Assembly: GCA_016215145.1 (NCBI GenBank)
Contig: JACRLA010000169.1
Span: 1 to 15,280, forward strand
Direction of reading: 5' to 3'
Source of the DNA: Chloroflexota bacterium
GTDB taxonomy: Bacteria; Chloroflexota; Anaerolineae; Anaerolineales; VGOW01
Length of the DNA: 15,280 nucleotides
Shown here: piece after piece, positions 1 to 5,993 of the stretch
Numbering within the stretch: the stretch's first letter is position 1
Layout of the letters: each line of letters opens with the position of its first letter
Made by a program: the position numbers and the translations under genes
Notes under the pieces: model-generated
The model's input: only the letters and a program-made list of their open reading frames with translations
Database searches by the model: none
Told to the model about the DNA's origin: nothing

Positions 1-936
1 GGATGCGAGATCGCCGTGTTGAACATCCACGAAAAAATTTTAGACGTGGACGCCAACTTCGACGTGGTTTTTTGGCCCGTGGCGATGGACGCCAAGTATA
101 AAGATGTCGAAGCGATGGAAGATGAATCGATCCTGCTGACGCTGTTCAACGGCGGCATCCGCAACGATGAAAACGAAAAGATGGCGAAGCTGATGCGCCG
201 CAAATCGAAAATCCTTGTTGCCTTTGGATCGTGCGCCTGTGAGGGCTGCATACCCGGGCTCGCCAACTTCAGCAACGTAGACGAGATCATTCACACCGCT
301 TTCCACACCCTCACCACCGACAACGGCAGCGAAATTAAATTGCAAACACGATATCCCGCGCCCGAAGGCGAGATTCACATCCCGAACTTGTTACCGCGAT
401 TGAAGACGCTTGAACAAGTGGTGAAAGTGGATTACTTCATGCCAGGCTGCCCGCCCGAGTCACATCAGATTGCCGCTGTGATCGATCTGGTGATTCAAGT
501 ACTGCAAGGCAAAGCGACTCTGCCGCCACCGGGCGCGACGATTGGCGTGGGCAACTCCACCGTGTGCGATGAATGTAAACGCACGCGCAACGAGAAGAAG
601 ATCAAATACTTCACGCGCATTCAACTGACTCATCCCGATCCGGCGTTGTGTTTATTGGAGCAAGGGATTCCGTGCAACGGACCCGCCACACGAAGCGGCT
701 GCGGCGCGTTGTGTCCGGCAGCAGGCGCGCAGTGCATCGGCTGTTACGGTCCCGCCGAAGGCGTGATGGACTACGGCTCACGACTCATCTCATCGTTTGC
801 GTCGGTGATTGACGGCAACACTCCGCAAGAAATTGAAAATGTAATTGACGGCATCGCCGATCCCGCCGGACAGTTTTATCGTTTCAGTTTGCCGGGATCA
901 TTATTGCGTGGAAGCAAGACTGTGAAAAGTAATTAG
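1..936 (+). CDS. mvhG: [NiFe] hydrogenase small subunit, group 3c (MvhG-like), 5' partial
   Basis: This is the electron-transferring small subunit of a cytoplasmic [NiFe] hydrogenase. It carries Fe-S clusters that link the Ni-Fe site in the large subunit to a partner such as MvhD/heterodisulfide reductase. The frame is open to the left edge and begins G-C-E-I-A, which fits the end of the conserved CGGCE motif of the proximal cluster, so the true start lies upstream. The GTG at 16 is an internal codon. Visible Cys motifs, counted from the window edge, are GSCACEGC near residue 76, PGCPPE near 149, CDEC near 189, and a ferredoxin-like Cys-rich block at about 217-250 ending CIGCYGP. There are 311 residues in view; the family is about 310-330. 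There is no Tat signal in the visible part, and the family has none. The large subunit follows after 42 nt. Group 3c is favoured by the overall motif pattern, but group 3a or 3d was not excluded by any search. Confidence 0.9.
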   Translation, partial: GCEIAVLNIHEKILDVDANFDVVFWPVAMDAKYKDVEAMEDESILLTLFNGGIRNDENEKMAKLMRRKSKILVAFGSCACEGCIPGLANFSNVDEIIHTAFHTLTTDNGSEIKLQTRYPAPEGEIHIPNLLPRLKTLEQVVKVDYFMPGCPPESHQIAAVIDLVIQVLQGKATLPPPGATIGVGNSTVCDECKRTRNEKKIKYFTRIQLTHPDPALCLLEQGIPCNGPATRSGCGALCPAAGAQCIGCYGPAEGVMDYGSRLISSFASVIDGNTPQEIENVIDGIADPAGQFYRFSLPGSLLRGSKTVKSN

Positions 937-965
937 TAATTGGTAATTACCAATTACTAATTACT
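928..965. repeat. 38-bp perfect palindrome across the small-subunit stop codon
   Basis: The 38 bases equal their own reverse complement without a mismatch. The element begins within the penultimate codons of the small-subunit gene, includes its TAG stop (934-936), and ends 5 nt before the ribosome binding site of the large subunit. Each arm is built from 7-nt units of the form RGTAATT (or its complement). In mRNA it could form a long AU-rich hairpin between the two subunit genes. It has no GC-rich stem or U tract, so it does not look like a classical intrinsic terminator. It may affect mRNA stability or the subunit ratio, which is inference. Confidence 0.85.
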
Positions 966-969
966 GCAT

Positions 970-974
970 GGAGG
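970..974 (+). promoter_or_regulatory. Ribosome binding site of the hydrogenase large subunit
   Basis: GGAGG lies 4 nt before the ATG at 979, directly after the palindrome. It supports this start and suggests strong independent initiation of the large subunit. Confidence 0.8.
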
Positions 975-978
975 AACT

Positions 979-2442
979 ATGCAGCGCCTAACCATTGACC
1001 CCATCACCCGATTAGAAGGTCACGGCAAGATCGAAATTTTTTTGGATGAAGATGGCAATGTTGCCAACACTTATTTTCAGATTCCCGAACTGCGCGGCTT
1101 TGAACGATTCTGCGTCGGGCGTCCGGTGGAAGAGATGCCGTTGTTGACGAATCGCATTTGCGGCGTTTGCCCCGAAGCGCACCATATGGCGGCAGCGAAA
1201 GCCGCCGACGCGGTGTACCACGTTGACCCGCCATCCACTGCCAAAAAACTTCGTGAACTGCTCTATAGCGGATTCTATTTCACCGATCACACCACACACT
1301 TCTACGCTCTCGGCGGTCCCGATTTTGTGATGGGACCCGATGCGCCTGTTGCCGAGCGAAATATCTTAGGCGTGATTCACAAAGTGGGTTTAGAGATCGG
1401 CGGCAAAGTGATTCAAGCGCGCAAGTATGGTCACACCATCGTCGAGATGATCGGCGGGCGCAAAGTGCATCCCTGCACGTCCATTCCGGGCGGACTCACC
1501 AAAGGCATCACCGAAGAACAACGCAAAGAGATCGAACAGATGGGACGCTGGGGGATCGAGTTCGCGCAGTTCAGCATTGATCTTTTCAACAAAATTGTGC
1601 TAGGCAACAAAGCCTACGTAGACTTGATCATCGGCGACATCTATACTCATCACACTTACTACATCGGCACAGTGGATGAAAATAACAAAGTGAATTTCTA
1701 CGACGGCAAAGTGAGCGTGGTAGACCCCGATGGTAAACGCCTCGGCAAGTATGCCGCCAACGAATACACCGAATGGATAGCAGAACACGTCGAACCCTGG
1801 ACGTATCTCAAGTTCCCCTATCTCAAGAAGATCGGCTGGAAAGGTTTTGTGGACGGAAAAGATTCCGGCGTGTATTGCGCCACCCCGCTCTCGCGCCTCA
1901 ATGCCAGTGACGGTATGGCAACACCTCTCGCCCAAGAAGAATACGAAAAGTTTTACTCCACGCTGGGCGGCAAGCCGGTGCATCAACGTCTCGCCACGCA
2001 TTGGGCGCGCCTGATCGAATTACTCTACGCGGCAGAGCGCATCGTCGAACTCGCCACCGACCCGGAGATCACTTCGCCCAACTTCCACACCATCCCCACC
2101 GAAAAGCCAACCGAAGGCGTGGGCATTGTGGAAGCGCCGCGCGGCACGCTCACGCATCACTATTGGACAGATGAACGCGGCGTATTGACCCAAGTGAACC
2201 TCATCGTCGGCACGACGAACAACTACGCCCCGATGAGCATGTCCATCAAGAAAGCGGCAGAGTCTTTTATAAAGAAGGGCGTGGTCGTCAACGAAGGGAT
2301 TCTGAATCGGGTTGAGATGGCATTCCGCCCCTACGACCCATGCTTTGGCTGCGCCACGCACTCGTTACCCGGGCAGATGCCTTTGCAACTCACGATCCGA
2401 AACGCAAAAGGCGAGGTGATTGAGGTGGTGAAGAGGGATTGA
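979..2442 (+). CDS. mvhA: [NiFe] hydrogenase large subunit, group 3c (MvhA-like)
   Basis: This is the catalytic subunit, which binds the Ni-Fe(CN)2CO centre and splits or forms H2. It has 487 residues. The N-terminal motif R59-I-C61-G-V-C64-P-E-A-H68-H supplies two Cys ligands. The C-terminal motif D453-P-C455-F-G-C458-A-T-H461 supplies the other two. All four are Cys, with no selenocysteine. Twenty-six residues follow H461, which is the usual C-terminal extension removed after this His by the maturation protease; a candidate protease is encoded at 2922. The N-terminal LTIDPITRLEGHG block is typical of the family. The start is set by GGAGG 4 nt upstream. MvhA in methanogens works with MvhG, MvhD and Hdr to drive flavin-based electron bifurcation. 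The Hdr/MvhD partners are not in this window, so that role is inferred. Confidence 0.93.
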   Translation: MQRLTIDPITRLEGHGKIEIFLDEDGNVANTYFQIPELRGFERFCVGRPVEEMPLLTNRICGVCPEAHHMAAAKAADAVYHVDPPSTAKKLRELLYSGFYFTDHTTHFYALGGPDFVMGPDAPVAERNILGVIHKVGLEIGGKVIQARKYGHTIVEMIGGRKVHPCTSIPGGLTKGITEEQRKEIEQMGRWGIEFAQFSIDLFNKIVLGNKAYVDLIIGDIYTHHTYYIGTVDENNKVNFYDGKVSVVDPDGKRLGKYAANEYTEWIAEHVEPWTYLKFPYLKKIGWKGFVDGKDSGVYCATPLSRLNASDGMATPLAQEEYEKFYSTLGGKPVHQRLATHWARLIELLYAAERIVELATDPEITSPNFHTIPTEKPTEGVGIVEAPRGTLTHHYWTDERGVLTQVNLIVGTTNNYAPMSMSIKKAAESFIKKGVVVNEGILNRVEMAFRPYDPCFGCATHSLPGQMPLQLTIRNAKGEVIEVVKRD

Positions 2443-2465
2443 AGATAATGAACAAATTTCTGATT

Positions 2466-2661
2466 GCGGATTTCGGAATGCGGATTGCGGAAGGGGGTTT
2501 GGAGATTAGAGATTGGAGATTGGAGAGTAGAGATTGGAGATTAGAGATTGGAGATTAGAGATTGGAGATTGGAGAGTAGAGATTGGAGAGTAGAGATTGG
2601 AGATTGGAGAGTAGAGATTGGAGATTAGAGATTAGAGATTGGAGATTGGAGAGTAGAGATT
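2466..2661 (+). repeat. Heptamer tandem repeat array
   Basis: Positions 2501-2661 are exactly 23 contiguous 7-nt units. AGAGATT occurs 10 times, GGAGATT 8 times and GGAGAGT 5 times. The preceding 35 nt (2466-2500) continue in the same 7-nt phase with degenerate units GCGGATT, TCGGAAT, GCGGATT, GCGGAAG and GGGGTTT. The array occupies most of the 235-nt gap between the large subunit and the dodecin and stops 6 nt before the dodecin ribosome binding site. One strand is strongly purine-biased. It resembles the short tandemly repeated heptamers (STRR) described in cyanobacteria. I see no reading frame of its own in it. Copy number is likely to vary by slippage. Confidence 0.95.
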
Positions 2662-2667
2662 GGACAC

Positions 2668-2672
2668 GGAGG
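2668..2672 (+). promoter_or_regulatory. Ribosome binding site that fixes the dodecin start
   Basis: GGAGG lies 5 nt before the ATG at 2678. It argues for that ATG over the in-frame TTG at 2660, which would put the start inside the last heptamer unit. Confidence 0.75.
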
Positions 2673-2677
2673 ATGCT

Positions 2678-2896
2678 ATGGCAGAGAGCGTTTATAAAGT
2701 AATCGAATTGGTTGGCACCAGCACCGAGTCATGGGAGAAAGCCGCCGCCGTCGCAGTGGGTCGTGCCGCGCAATCGTTGCGTGAGCTGCGTGTCGCCGAA
2801 GTCGTCGAACTCGACATGCAGCTCGAAGACGGCAAAGTGGTCGCCTATCGCGCCAAGATCAAAGTGTCGTTCAAATACGAAGGCAAAGAAGCCTAA
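2678..2896 (+). CDS. Dodecin family protein
   Basis: This 72-residue protein has the length and sequence pattern of dodecins. These small beta-alpha-beta-beta proteins assemble into hollow dodecamers; many store or buffer flavins. Recognisable blocks are YKVIELVGTS at residues 6-15, SWEKAA, the helix AVGRAAQSL, LRVAEVVELDM, and the final strand YRAKIKVSFKYE. By my eye alignment, the Trp that sandwiches flavin in halobacterial and mycobacterial dodecins (WAEV or WFEV) is Val here, and the flavin-contacting Gln is Arg. This variant may therefore bind flavin differently or bind another ligand. The gene lies between the hydrogenase large subunit and its protease. A flavin link to a bifurcating hydrogenase partner is plausible but inferred. 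The start ATG is set by GGAGG. Confidence 0.88.
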   Translation: MAESVYKVIELVGTSTESWEKAAAVAVGRAAQSLRELRVAEVVELDMQLEDGKVVAYRAKIKVSFKYEGKEA

Positions 2897-2921
2897 AAAT
2901 TTGCAGAGCAGACTCTCTCAA

Positions 2922-3401
2922 ATGAAAACTTTAGTGATCGGTCTGGGCAATCCGATTCTCGGCGACGATGGAGTCGGCTGGCGCGTGGTCGAGGCGGTTC
3001 AAGAGCAGATCAATGATTCAAGTGTAGATGTAGATTGCGCGGCGGTTGGCGGCATCACCTTGATGGAACATCTCATCGGCTACGATCGCGCCATCCTCAT
3101 TGACGCCGTCATCACCCATCAACCTATCGGCACAGTCAGCCTCTTCCGTTTAAACGAACTCACCGAACATTCCACCCTGCACACGTCATCGGCGCACGAC
3201 GCCTCACTGCAAACCGCCATCGCCGCCGGTAAAGCGATGGGCGCGCACTTGCCACACGACGTGATCATTATCGGCATTGAGGCAGAAAAAATTCACGACT
3301 TCAGCGAAGAGCTCTCACCCCAAGTGGAAGCCGCCGTGCCGCGCGCGGCGGATGAAGTGTTGCTGCTGTTAGAGAAGGAGACACATTATGATCTCACCTG
3401 A
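2922..3401 (+). CDS. Hydrogenase maturation endopeptidase (HycI/HyaD/HybD family)
   Basis: This family cuts the C-terminal extension of the [NiFe] large subunit after Ni insertion. It reads the bound nickel with three conserved residues. The protein has 159 residues, typical of the family. The N-terminal motif is VIGLGNPILGDDGVG, with D16 where E. coli HybD has Glu16. D61 in the AILIDAV strand and H92 in the SSAHDASL motif complete the likely metal triad. The chosen ATG at 2922 starts exactly at the family's MKTLVIGLGNP; an in-frame extension reaches back to 2712 only because that frame stays open under the dodecin gene. It follows the dodecin by 25 nt and overlaps the next gene by 14 nt. Its substrate is almost certainly the large subunit at 979-2442. 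Confidence 0.93.
   Translation: MKTLVIGLGNPILGDDGVGWRVVEAVQEQINDSSVDVDCAAVGGITLMEHLIGYDRAILIDAVITHQPIGTVSLFRLNELTEHSTLHTSSAHDASLQTAIAAGKAMGAHLPHDVIIIGIEAEKIHDFSEELSPQVEAAVPRAADEVLLLLEKETHYDLT
3375..3380 (+). promoter_or_regulatory. Ribosome binding site of the cNBD gene, inside the protease gene
   Basis: AAGGAG lies 7 nt before the ATG at 3388 and within the 3' end of the protease coding region. It supports the overlapping start of the next gene. Confidence 0.75.
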
Positions 3402-3858
3402 AATTTTACGGCGCTACCCGTTTTTCGGTTTTATGACCGACGCCGAACTTAAAGCGGTGGCGATGATCGCCGAAGAAGTTTCTTACAAGGAAGGCGAGAC
3501 TCTTTTAGAAACCGAGAAGCCCGCCGACTCATTTTTCTTTTTGGTCGAGGGCAGCGTAGACCATCTCTACGTCGTCAGCGATCACAACCACACCAAGACG
3601 CGCAAAGAATTTCACATTGATGAATTTGCGCCGGGCGACATCGTCGGCATCTCAGCATTGATCGAACCGTATCGCTACACCGCCACCGTGCGCGCGCATA
3701 CGCCCACCTGCGCCATAAAAATTTCCGGCGATGCCCTGCGCGCCTTGTGCGAAGTAGACACCGCGCTCGCCTATCGCCTGATGCGCGAAACGGCGAAGGC
3801 GGCGATGGAACGTCTGCACAGCACGCGCACGTTGTTAGCCGCGGCGCGCGCCACTTAA
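3388..3858 (+). CDS. Cyclic nucleotide-binding domain protein without DNA-binding domain
   Basis: The protein has 156 residues and is a single CRP-type beta-roll domain. The N-terminal RYPFFGFMTDAELKAVA helix, the KEGETLLETEKPADSFFFLVEGSV strands and the PGDIVGISAL turn (82-91) match the cNBD fold. Only one helix, rich in Ala and Arg, follows the roll (about 120-155), with no helix-turn-helix. The protein is therefore probably not a transcription factor by itself. In the phosphate-binding cassette the usual Glu of GE-x-AL appears to be Ile88 and the usual Arg of PR-x-A appears to be Tyr97, so ordinary cAMP binding is doubtful. It overlaps the protease gene by 14 nt and is the last gene of the + strand set. 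A role in hydrogenase regulation or assembly is inferred from position only. Confidence 0.85.
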   Translation: MISPEILRRYPFFGFMTDAELKAVAMIAEEVSYKEGETLLETEKPADSFFFLVEGSVDHLYVVSDHNHTKTRKEFHIDEFAPGDIVGISALIEPYRYTATVRAHTPTCAIKISGDALRALCEVDTALAYRLMRETAKAAMERLHSTRTLLAAARAT

Positions 3859-4805
3859 CGAGTCGCTCGCTTCATCCATCCAACCCACGCGCCCCAGCCC
3901 CACGTCAAGTGAATGATCACGTACGCGCAGGCAAGAGGCAGAATGTGTCGCGCCTCTCGCGCGCGTCGCCACGATTCGATCAGCACAACCGTTAAATAAA
4001 TTCCCCACACGATCCATAACGGCGGAATGATCAAGGCGATGAGACTCAGCGCCGACCAGGCAATCGGAATCAATTGCCGCGCGCGGATCGAACGGGGATG
4101 CCGCCTCAGCATCTGCGCCTTCCACCATCCATAACGCCAATACTGCTGCGCCAGCGCGCGTAAAGTTAGAACCGCAAAATACTCGCAGCGAATTTCTGGA
4201 TCGAAAAAGATTCGTCCGCCGCGCTGACGCAAGCGAAAATAAAATTCGTAATCTTCATTGGCGAATAGCTCTTCGTTGTAACCGCCGACTCTCTCCCACG
4301 TCTCACGACGAAAACATCCGAAGGGAACCGTATCCACCTCTCGCGCCTGATTCTGATTCAAACGATACGCCGCGTCACCCGCGCCCAACGGCGAGCTCAC
4401 TGCCGCCGCGATAGCCGCCGCGATCACCGTATCATCGCCCGCCTTCACATCCCACGCCCCGCCCACCACCTCTGCCCCCGATGCGTTTAACGCTTTCAAA
4501 CACTGGCTCAAATAATTTTTCGCCGGGAGCGAATGACCATCCAGCCGCACAATGATCTCGCCGCGTGCATTTTTGATTCCTAGATTAAGTGAGGTTGGAA
4601 TAGAACGTTGAGGATTGCGAATCAGTTTGAGGCGGAGGGGTTGTTGTTGCGCGGAATACTGCTGAACGATGTTAGCAGTTTCATCGTCCGAGTCGCCATC
4701 CACGACGATCACCTCAAAATCGGTGAAGTCTTGATCGCGCAGCGCATCTAAAATTTGCCCAATGTATCGCGCTTCGTTGCGGCAGGGGATGATGATGGAG
4801 ATCAT
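3855..4805 (-). CDS. Family 2 glycosyltransferase, membrane-anchored (ExoA-like)
   Basis: The protein has 316 residues. The GT-A domain covers about residues 1-215: ISIIIPCRNEARYI at the start, VVDGDSDDET at 35-43 for nucleotide binding, the metal-binding region RLDGHS at 87-92, and NEDYEFYFRLRQRGG at 183-197 for the acceptor/catalytic site. Two hydrophobic stretches at about 245-275 and 288-308 should anchor the C-terminus in the membrane. The pattern resembles ExoA-type succinoglycan glucosyltransferases. It transfers a sugar to a growing lipid-linked glycan; donor and acceptor cannot be read from sequence. GAGGAA lies 5 nt before the ATG. It is the last gene of the - strand operon, 78 nt after the preceding GT2, and its stop overlaps the convergent cNBD stop. 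Confidence 0.9.
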   Translation of the reverse strand: MISIIIPCRNEARYIGQILDALRDQDFTDFEVIVVDGDSDDETANIVQQYSAQQQPLRLKLIRNPQRSIPTSLNLGIKNARGEIIVRLDGHSLPAKNYLSQCLKALNASGAEVVGGAWDVKAGDDTVIAAAIAAAVSSPLGAGDAAYRLNQNQAREVDTVPFGCFRRETWERVGGYNEELFANEDYEFYFRLRQRGGRIFFDPEIRCEYFAVLTLRALAQQYWRYGWWKAQMLRRHPRSIRARQLIPIAWSALSLIALIIPPLWIVWGIYLTVVLIESWRRAREARHILPLACAYVIIHLTWGWGAWVGWMKRATR

Positions 4806-4819
4806 TCGATTTCCTCAGG

Positions 4820-4876
4820 CACCGAGTGTCTCACCCACTCCGCTTCGCTGCGGGGCGCTTTGCGAGACACTCGGTG
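4820..4876. repeat. Inverted repeat between two glycosyltransferase genes
   Basis: A 13-nt arm CACCGAGTGTCTC (4820-4832) is repeated exactly in inverse orientation at 4864-4876, with a 31-nt loop that is itself rich in short GC hairpins. It fills most of the 78-nt gap between the two GT2 genes, which is otherwise unusual in a cluster of overlapping genes. It may be another mobile palindromic (REP-like) element or an mRNA hairpin that lowers expression of the last gene. There is no U tract in the direction of transcription right after the stem, so it is not a clear terminator. Confidence 0.8.
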
Positions 4877-4883
4877 TCTTTCG

Positions 4884-5993
4884 CTAATGCCTCACACTCA
4901 ACCATCTGTCTCGCTCGCGCATGGCAGTGATCAGGCTTTGCGCCCACACCACAACATACAACGGCGCGCGCAGCAATGCCGAAGCGTAACGGGAACGATC
5001 TTGCGATGGGACGAACATTAAACCGAAGCTGTAATAAAAAATTTCGGCAATGAAGGGGAAAGCAAACAGAAGTTTGATCAGAAAATGAATCGGCAAGAAA
5101 AGCGAGACAACGCAAACGACGAACTTGAGAACGATAAAAAATGTTTTGGGCTTGAGCAGTAACGCGCTCAACAACCACCCCATCTCTGCGCCGCGCAATA
5201 ACAAATGCAGAATCATTTTCCAATAACTACGCCACACTTGCATCTGCCCTTGCAGCCATCGCGCCCGTTGACGCGAAACTCGGGCGGCATCGCGCGGCTT
5301 GGGGTCATACACAACGGCATCGCGCAAAAACTTCACGCGCACACCGCGTTGAGCTAACAACAGCGAGAGTTCAATATCTTCAGTGCGAGTGTGAACGTGC
5401 GGTAATAGTTCGCGCAACAGTTCAACGCGGAACGCCATGCCTGTGCCGCGCAACGGCACACTCCAACCCAAACGAGATCGCACGTCGTCGTCGAATACTT
5501 GCGAGAGAATTTCGGAATACGCGGCGAGGGTGGGTACTGTCATTGCGAGCGTTCTTTGCGAAGCAATCTCGGTCTCGCTTTGAGATTGCTTCTCGAAGAC
5601 TCGCAATGACGCATCCGGAATGATGGGAGCCACAAAACTTTGCGTCACCTGCGCCCCTCCCTCAAACGCGCGCCGCACTTCGGCGAAGAAGTTTGGGGTC
5701 ACGGTAGAGTCGGCGTCGAAGATAACGAACAGACCTCGCGGGTCTTCGAGACCCGCAAGGTCTGTGGAGAACAACCACCTTAACGCCCCGCCCTTCCCCA
5801 AGACTTCCGAAGTCTGAAGAGCATTGCGTTGAAACACAATCGCCCCACTCGCCTCTGCCCGCTGCGCGGTAGAGTCGGCGCACCCGTCGGCGATGACGAT
5901 GATCGAATCGGGATTCGCCGCGCGCAGGTTGGCGATCGTGTGAGCGATCACCTCTTCTTCATTATGGGCGGGGATGAGGGCGGTGATTTTCAT
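4884..5993 (-). CDS. Processive-type membrane glycosyltransferase, family 2
   Basis: The protein has 369 residues. GT-A motifs are in order: ITALIPAHNEEEVI at 3-16, ADG at 35-37, DAD at 93-95 (metal and nucleotide), TED at 204-206 (catalytic base) and QRARW at 242-246. The last is the Q(Q/R)xRW signature of cellulose, chitin and hyaluronan synthase-like enzymes. Hydrophobic helices lie at about 262-282 and 286-330, with a last one near 343-355. Transfer of sugar from a nucleotide donor at the inner membrane is expected; the product is unknown. The start codon shares an ATGA with the stop of the upstream GT4. The coding region carries three palindromic elements in frame, at residues about 60-65, 77-88 and 128-152. 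The largest falls between DAD and TED and encodes a charged Gln/Ser/Glu-rich stretch with no motif. The frame stays open, so the enzyme may still be active. Confidence 0.88.
   Translation of the reverse strand: MKITALIPAHNEEEVIAHTIANLRAANPDSIIVIADGCADSTAQRAEASGAIVFQRNALQTSEVLGKGGALRWLFSTDLAGLEDPRGLFVIFDADSTVTPNFFAEVRRAFEGGAQVTQSFVAPIIPDASLRVFEKQSQSETEIASQRTLAMTVPTLAAYSEILSQVFDDDVRSRLGWSVPLRGTGMAFRVELLRELLPHVHTRTEDIELSLLLAQRGVRVKFLRDAVVYDPKPRDAARVSRQRARWLQGQMQVWRSYWKMILHLLLRGAEMGWLLSALLLKPKTFFIVLKFVVCVVSLFLPIHFLIKLLFAFPFIAEIFYYSFGLMFVPSQDRSRYASALLRAPLYVVVWAQSLITAMRERDRWLSVRH
5539..5610. repeat. 72-nt palindromic element inside the GT2 coding region
   Basis: Outer arms GTCATTGCGAG (5539-5549) and CTCGCAATGAC (5600-5610) are perfect inverse copies. 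Inner arms GAAGCAATCTC (5560-5570) and GAGATTGCTTC (5582-5592) are also perfect, with 10 and 7 unmatched bases between the arms and an 11-nt loop. The 'cattgcgag...gaagcaatctc' type of sequence recurs as an interspersed palindromic repeat in several unrelated bacterial phyla (recalled, not searched). It is 24 codons long and translates without a stop as residues about 128-152 of the GT2. Confidence 0.85.
5731..5763. repeat. 33-nt palindromic element inside the GT2 coding region
   Basis: Arms AGACCTCGCGGGTCT (5731-5745) and AGACCCGCAAGGTCT (5749-5763) are inverse copies with one mismatch and a 3-nt TCG loop. It is 11 codons long and translates in frame as residues about 77-88 of the GT2. Length and AGACCT...AGGTCT ends match the element at 10527-10559. 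Confidence 0.85.
5801..5815. repeat. 15-nt palindrome inside the GT2 coding region
   Basis: AGACTTCCGAAGTCT has 7-nt perfect arms around one central base. Its ends (AGACTT...AAGTCT) resemble those of the 33-nt elements, and its length is five codons. It may be a short member of the same family; a chance palindrome is possible. Confidence 0.5.

Noticed and set aside
16..936. GTG at 16 as the start of the small subunit
   Set aside because: The frame is open to the left edge and the first codons give G-C-E-I-A, the end of the conserved proximal-cluster motif, so the gene starts upstream of the window.
928..965. Intrinsic terminator between the hydrogenase subunits
   Set aside because: The stem is AT-rich and no U tract follows; the next bases are the ribosome binding site of the large subunit.
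1600..2001. Open frame of 133 codons on the - strand
   Set aside because: It lies wholly under the hydrogenase large subunit, has no recognisable motif, and is a shadow of that gene's codon bias.
2466..2661. CRISPR array
   Set aside because: The units are contiguous 7-mers without unique spacers, so this is a tandem repeat.
2712..2921. N-terminal extension of the maturation protease back to 2712
   Set aside because: This segment is the dodecin gene read in another frame, and the family's conserved start MKTLVIGLGNP begins at 2922.
4831..5223. Open frame of 130 codons on the - strand
   Set aside because: It overlaps the C-terminal membrane part of the GT2 in another frame and shows no motif.
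5539..5763. Frameshift or pseudogene call for the GT2 because of the repeats
   Set aside because: All core motifs (ADG, DAD, TED, QRARW) lie in one open frame and no stop is introduced.
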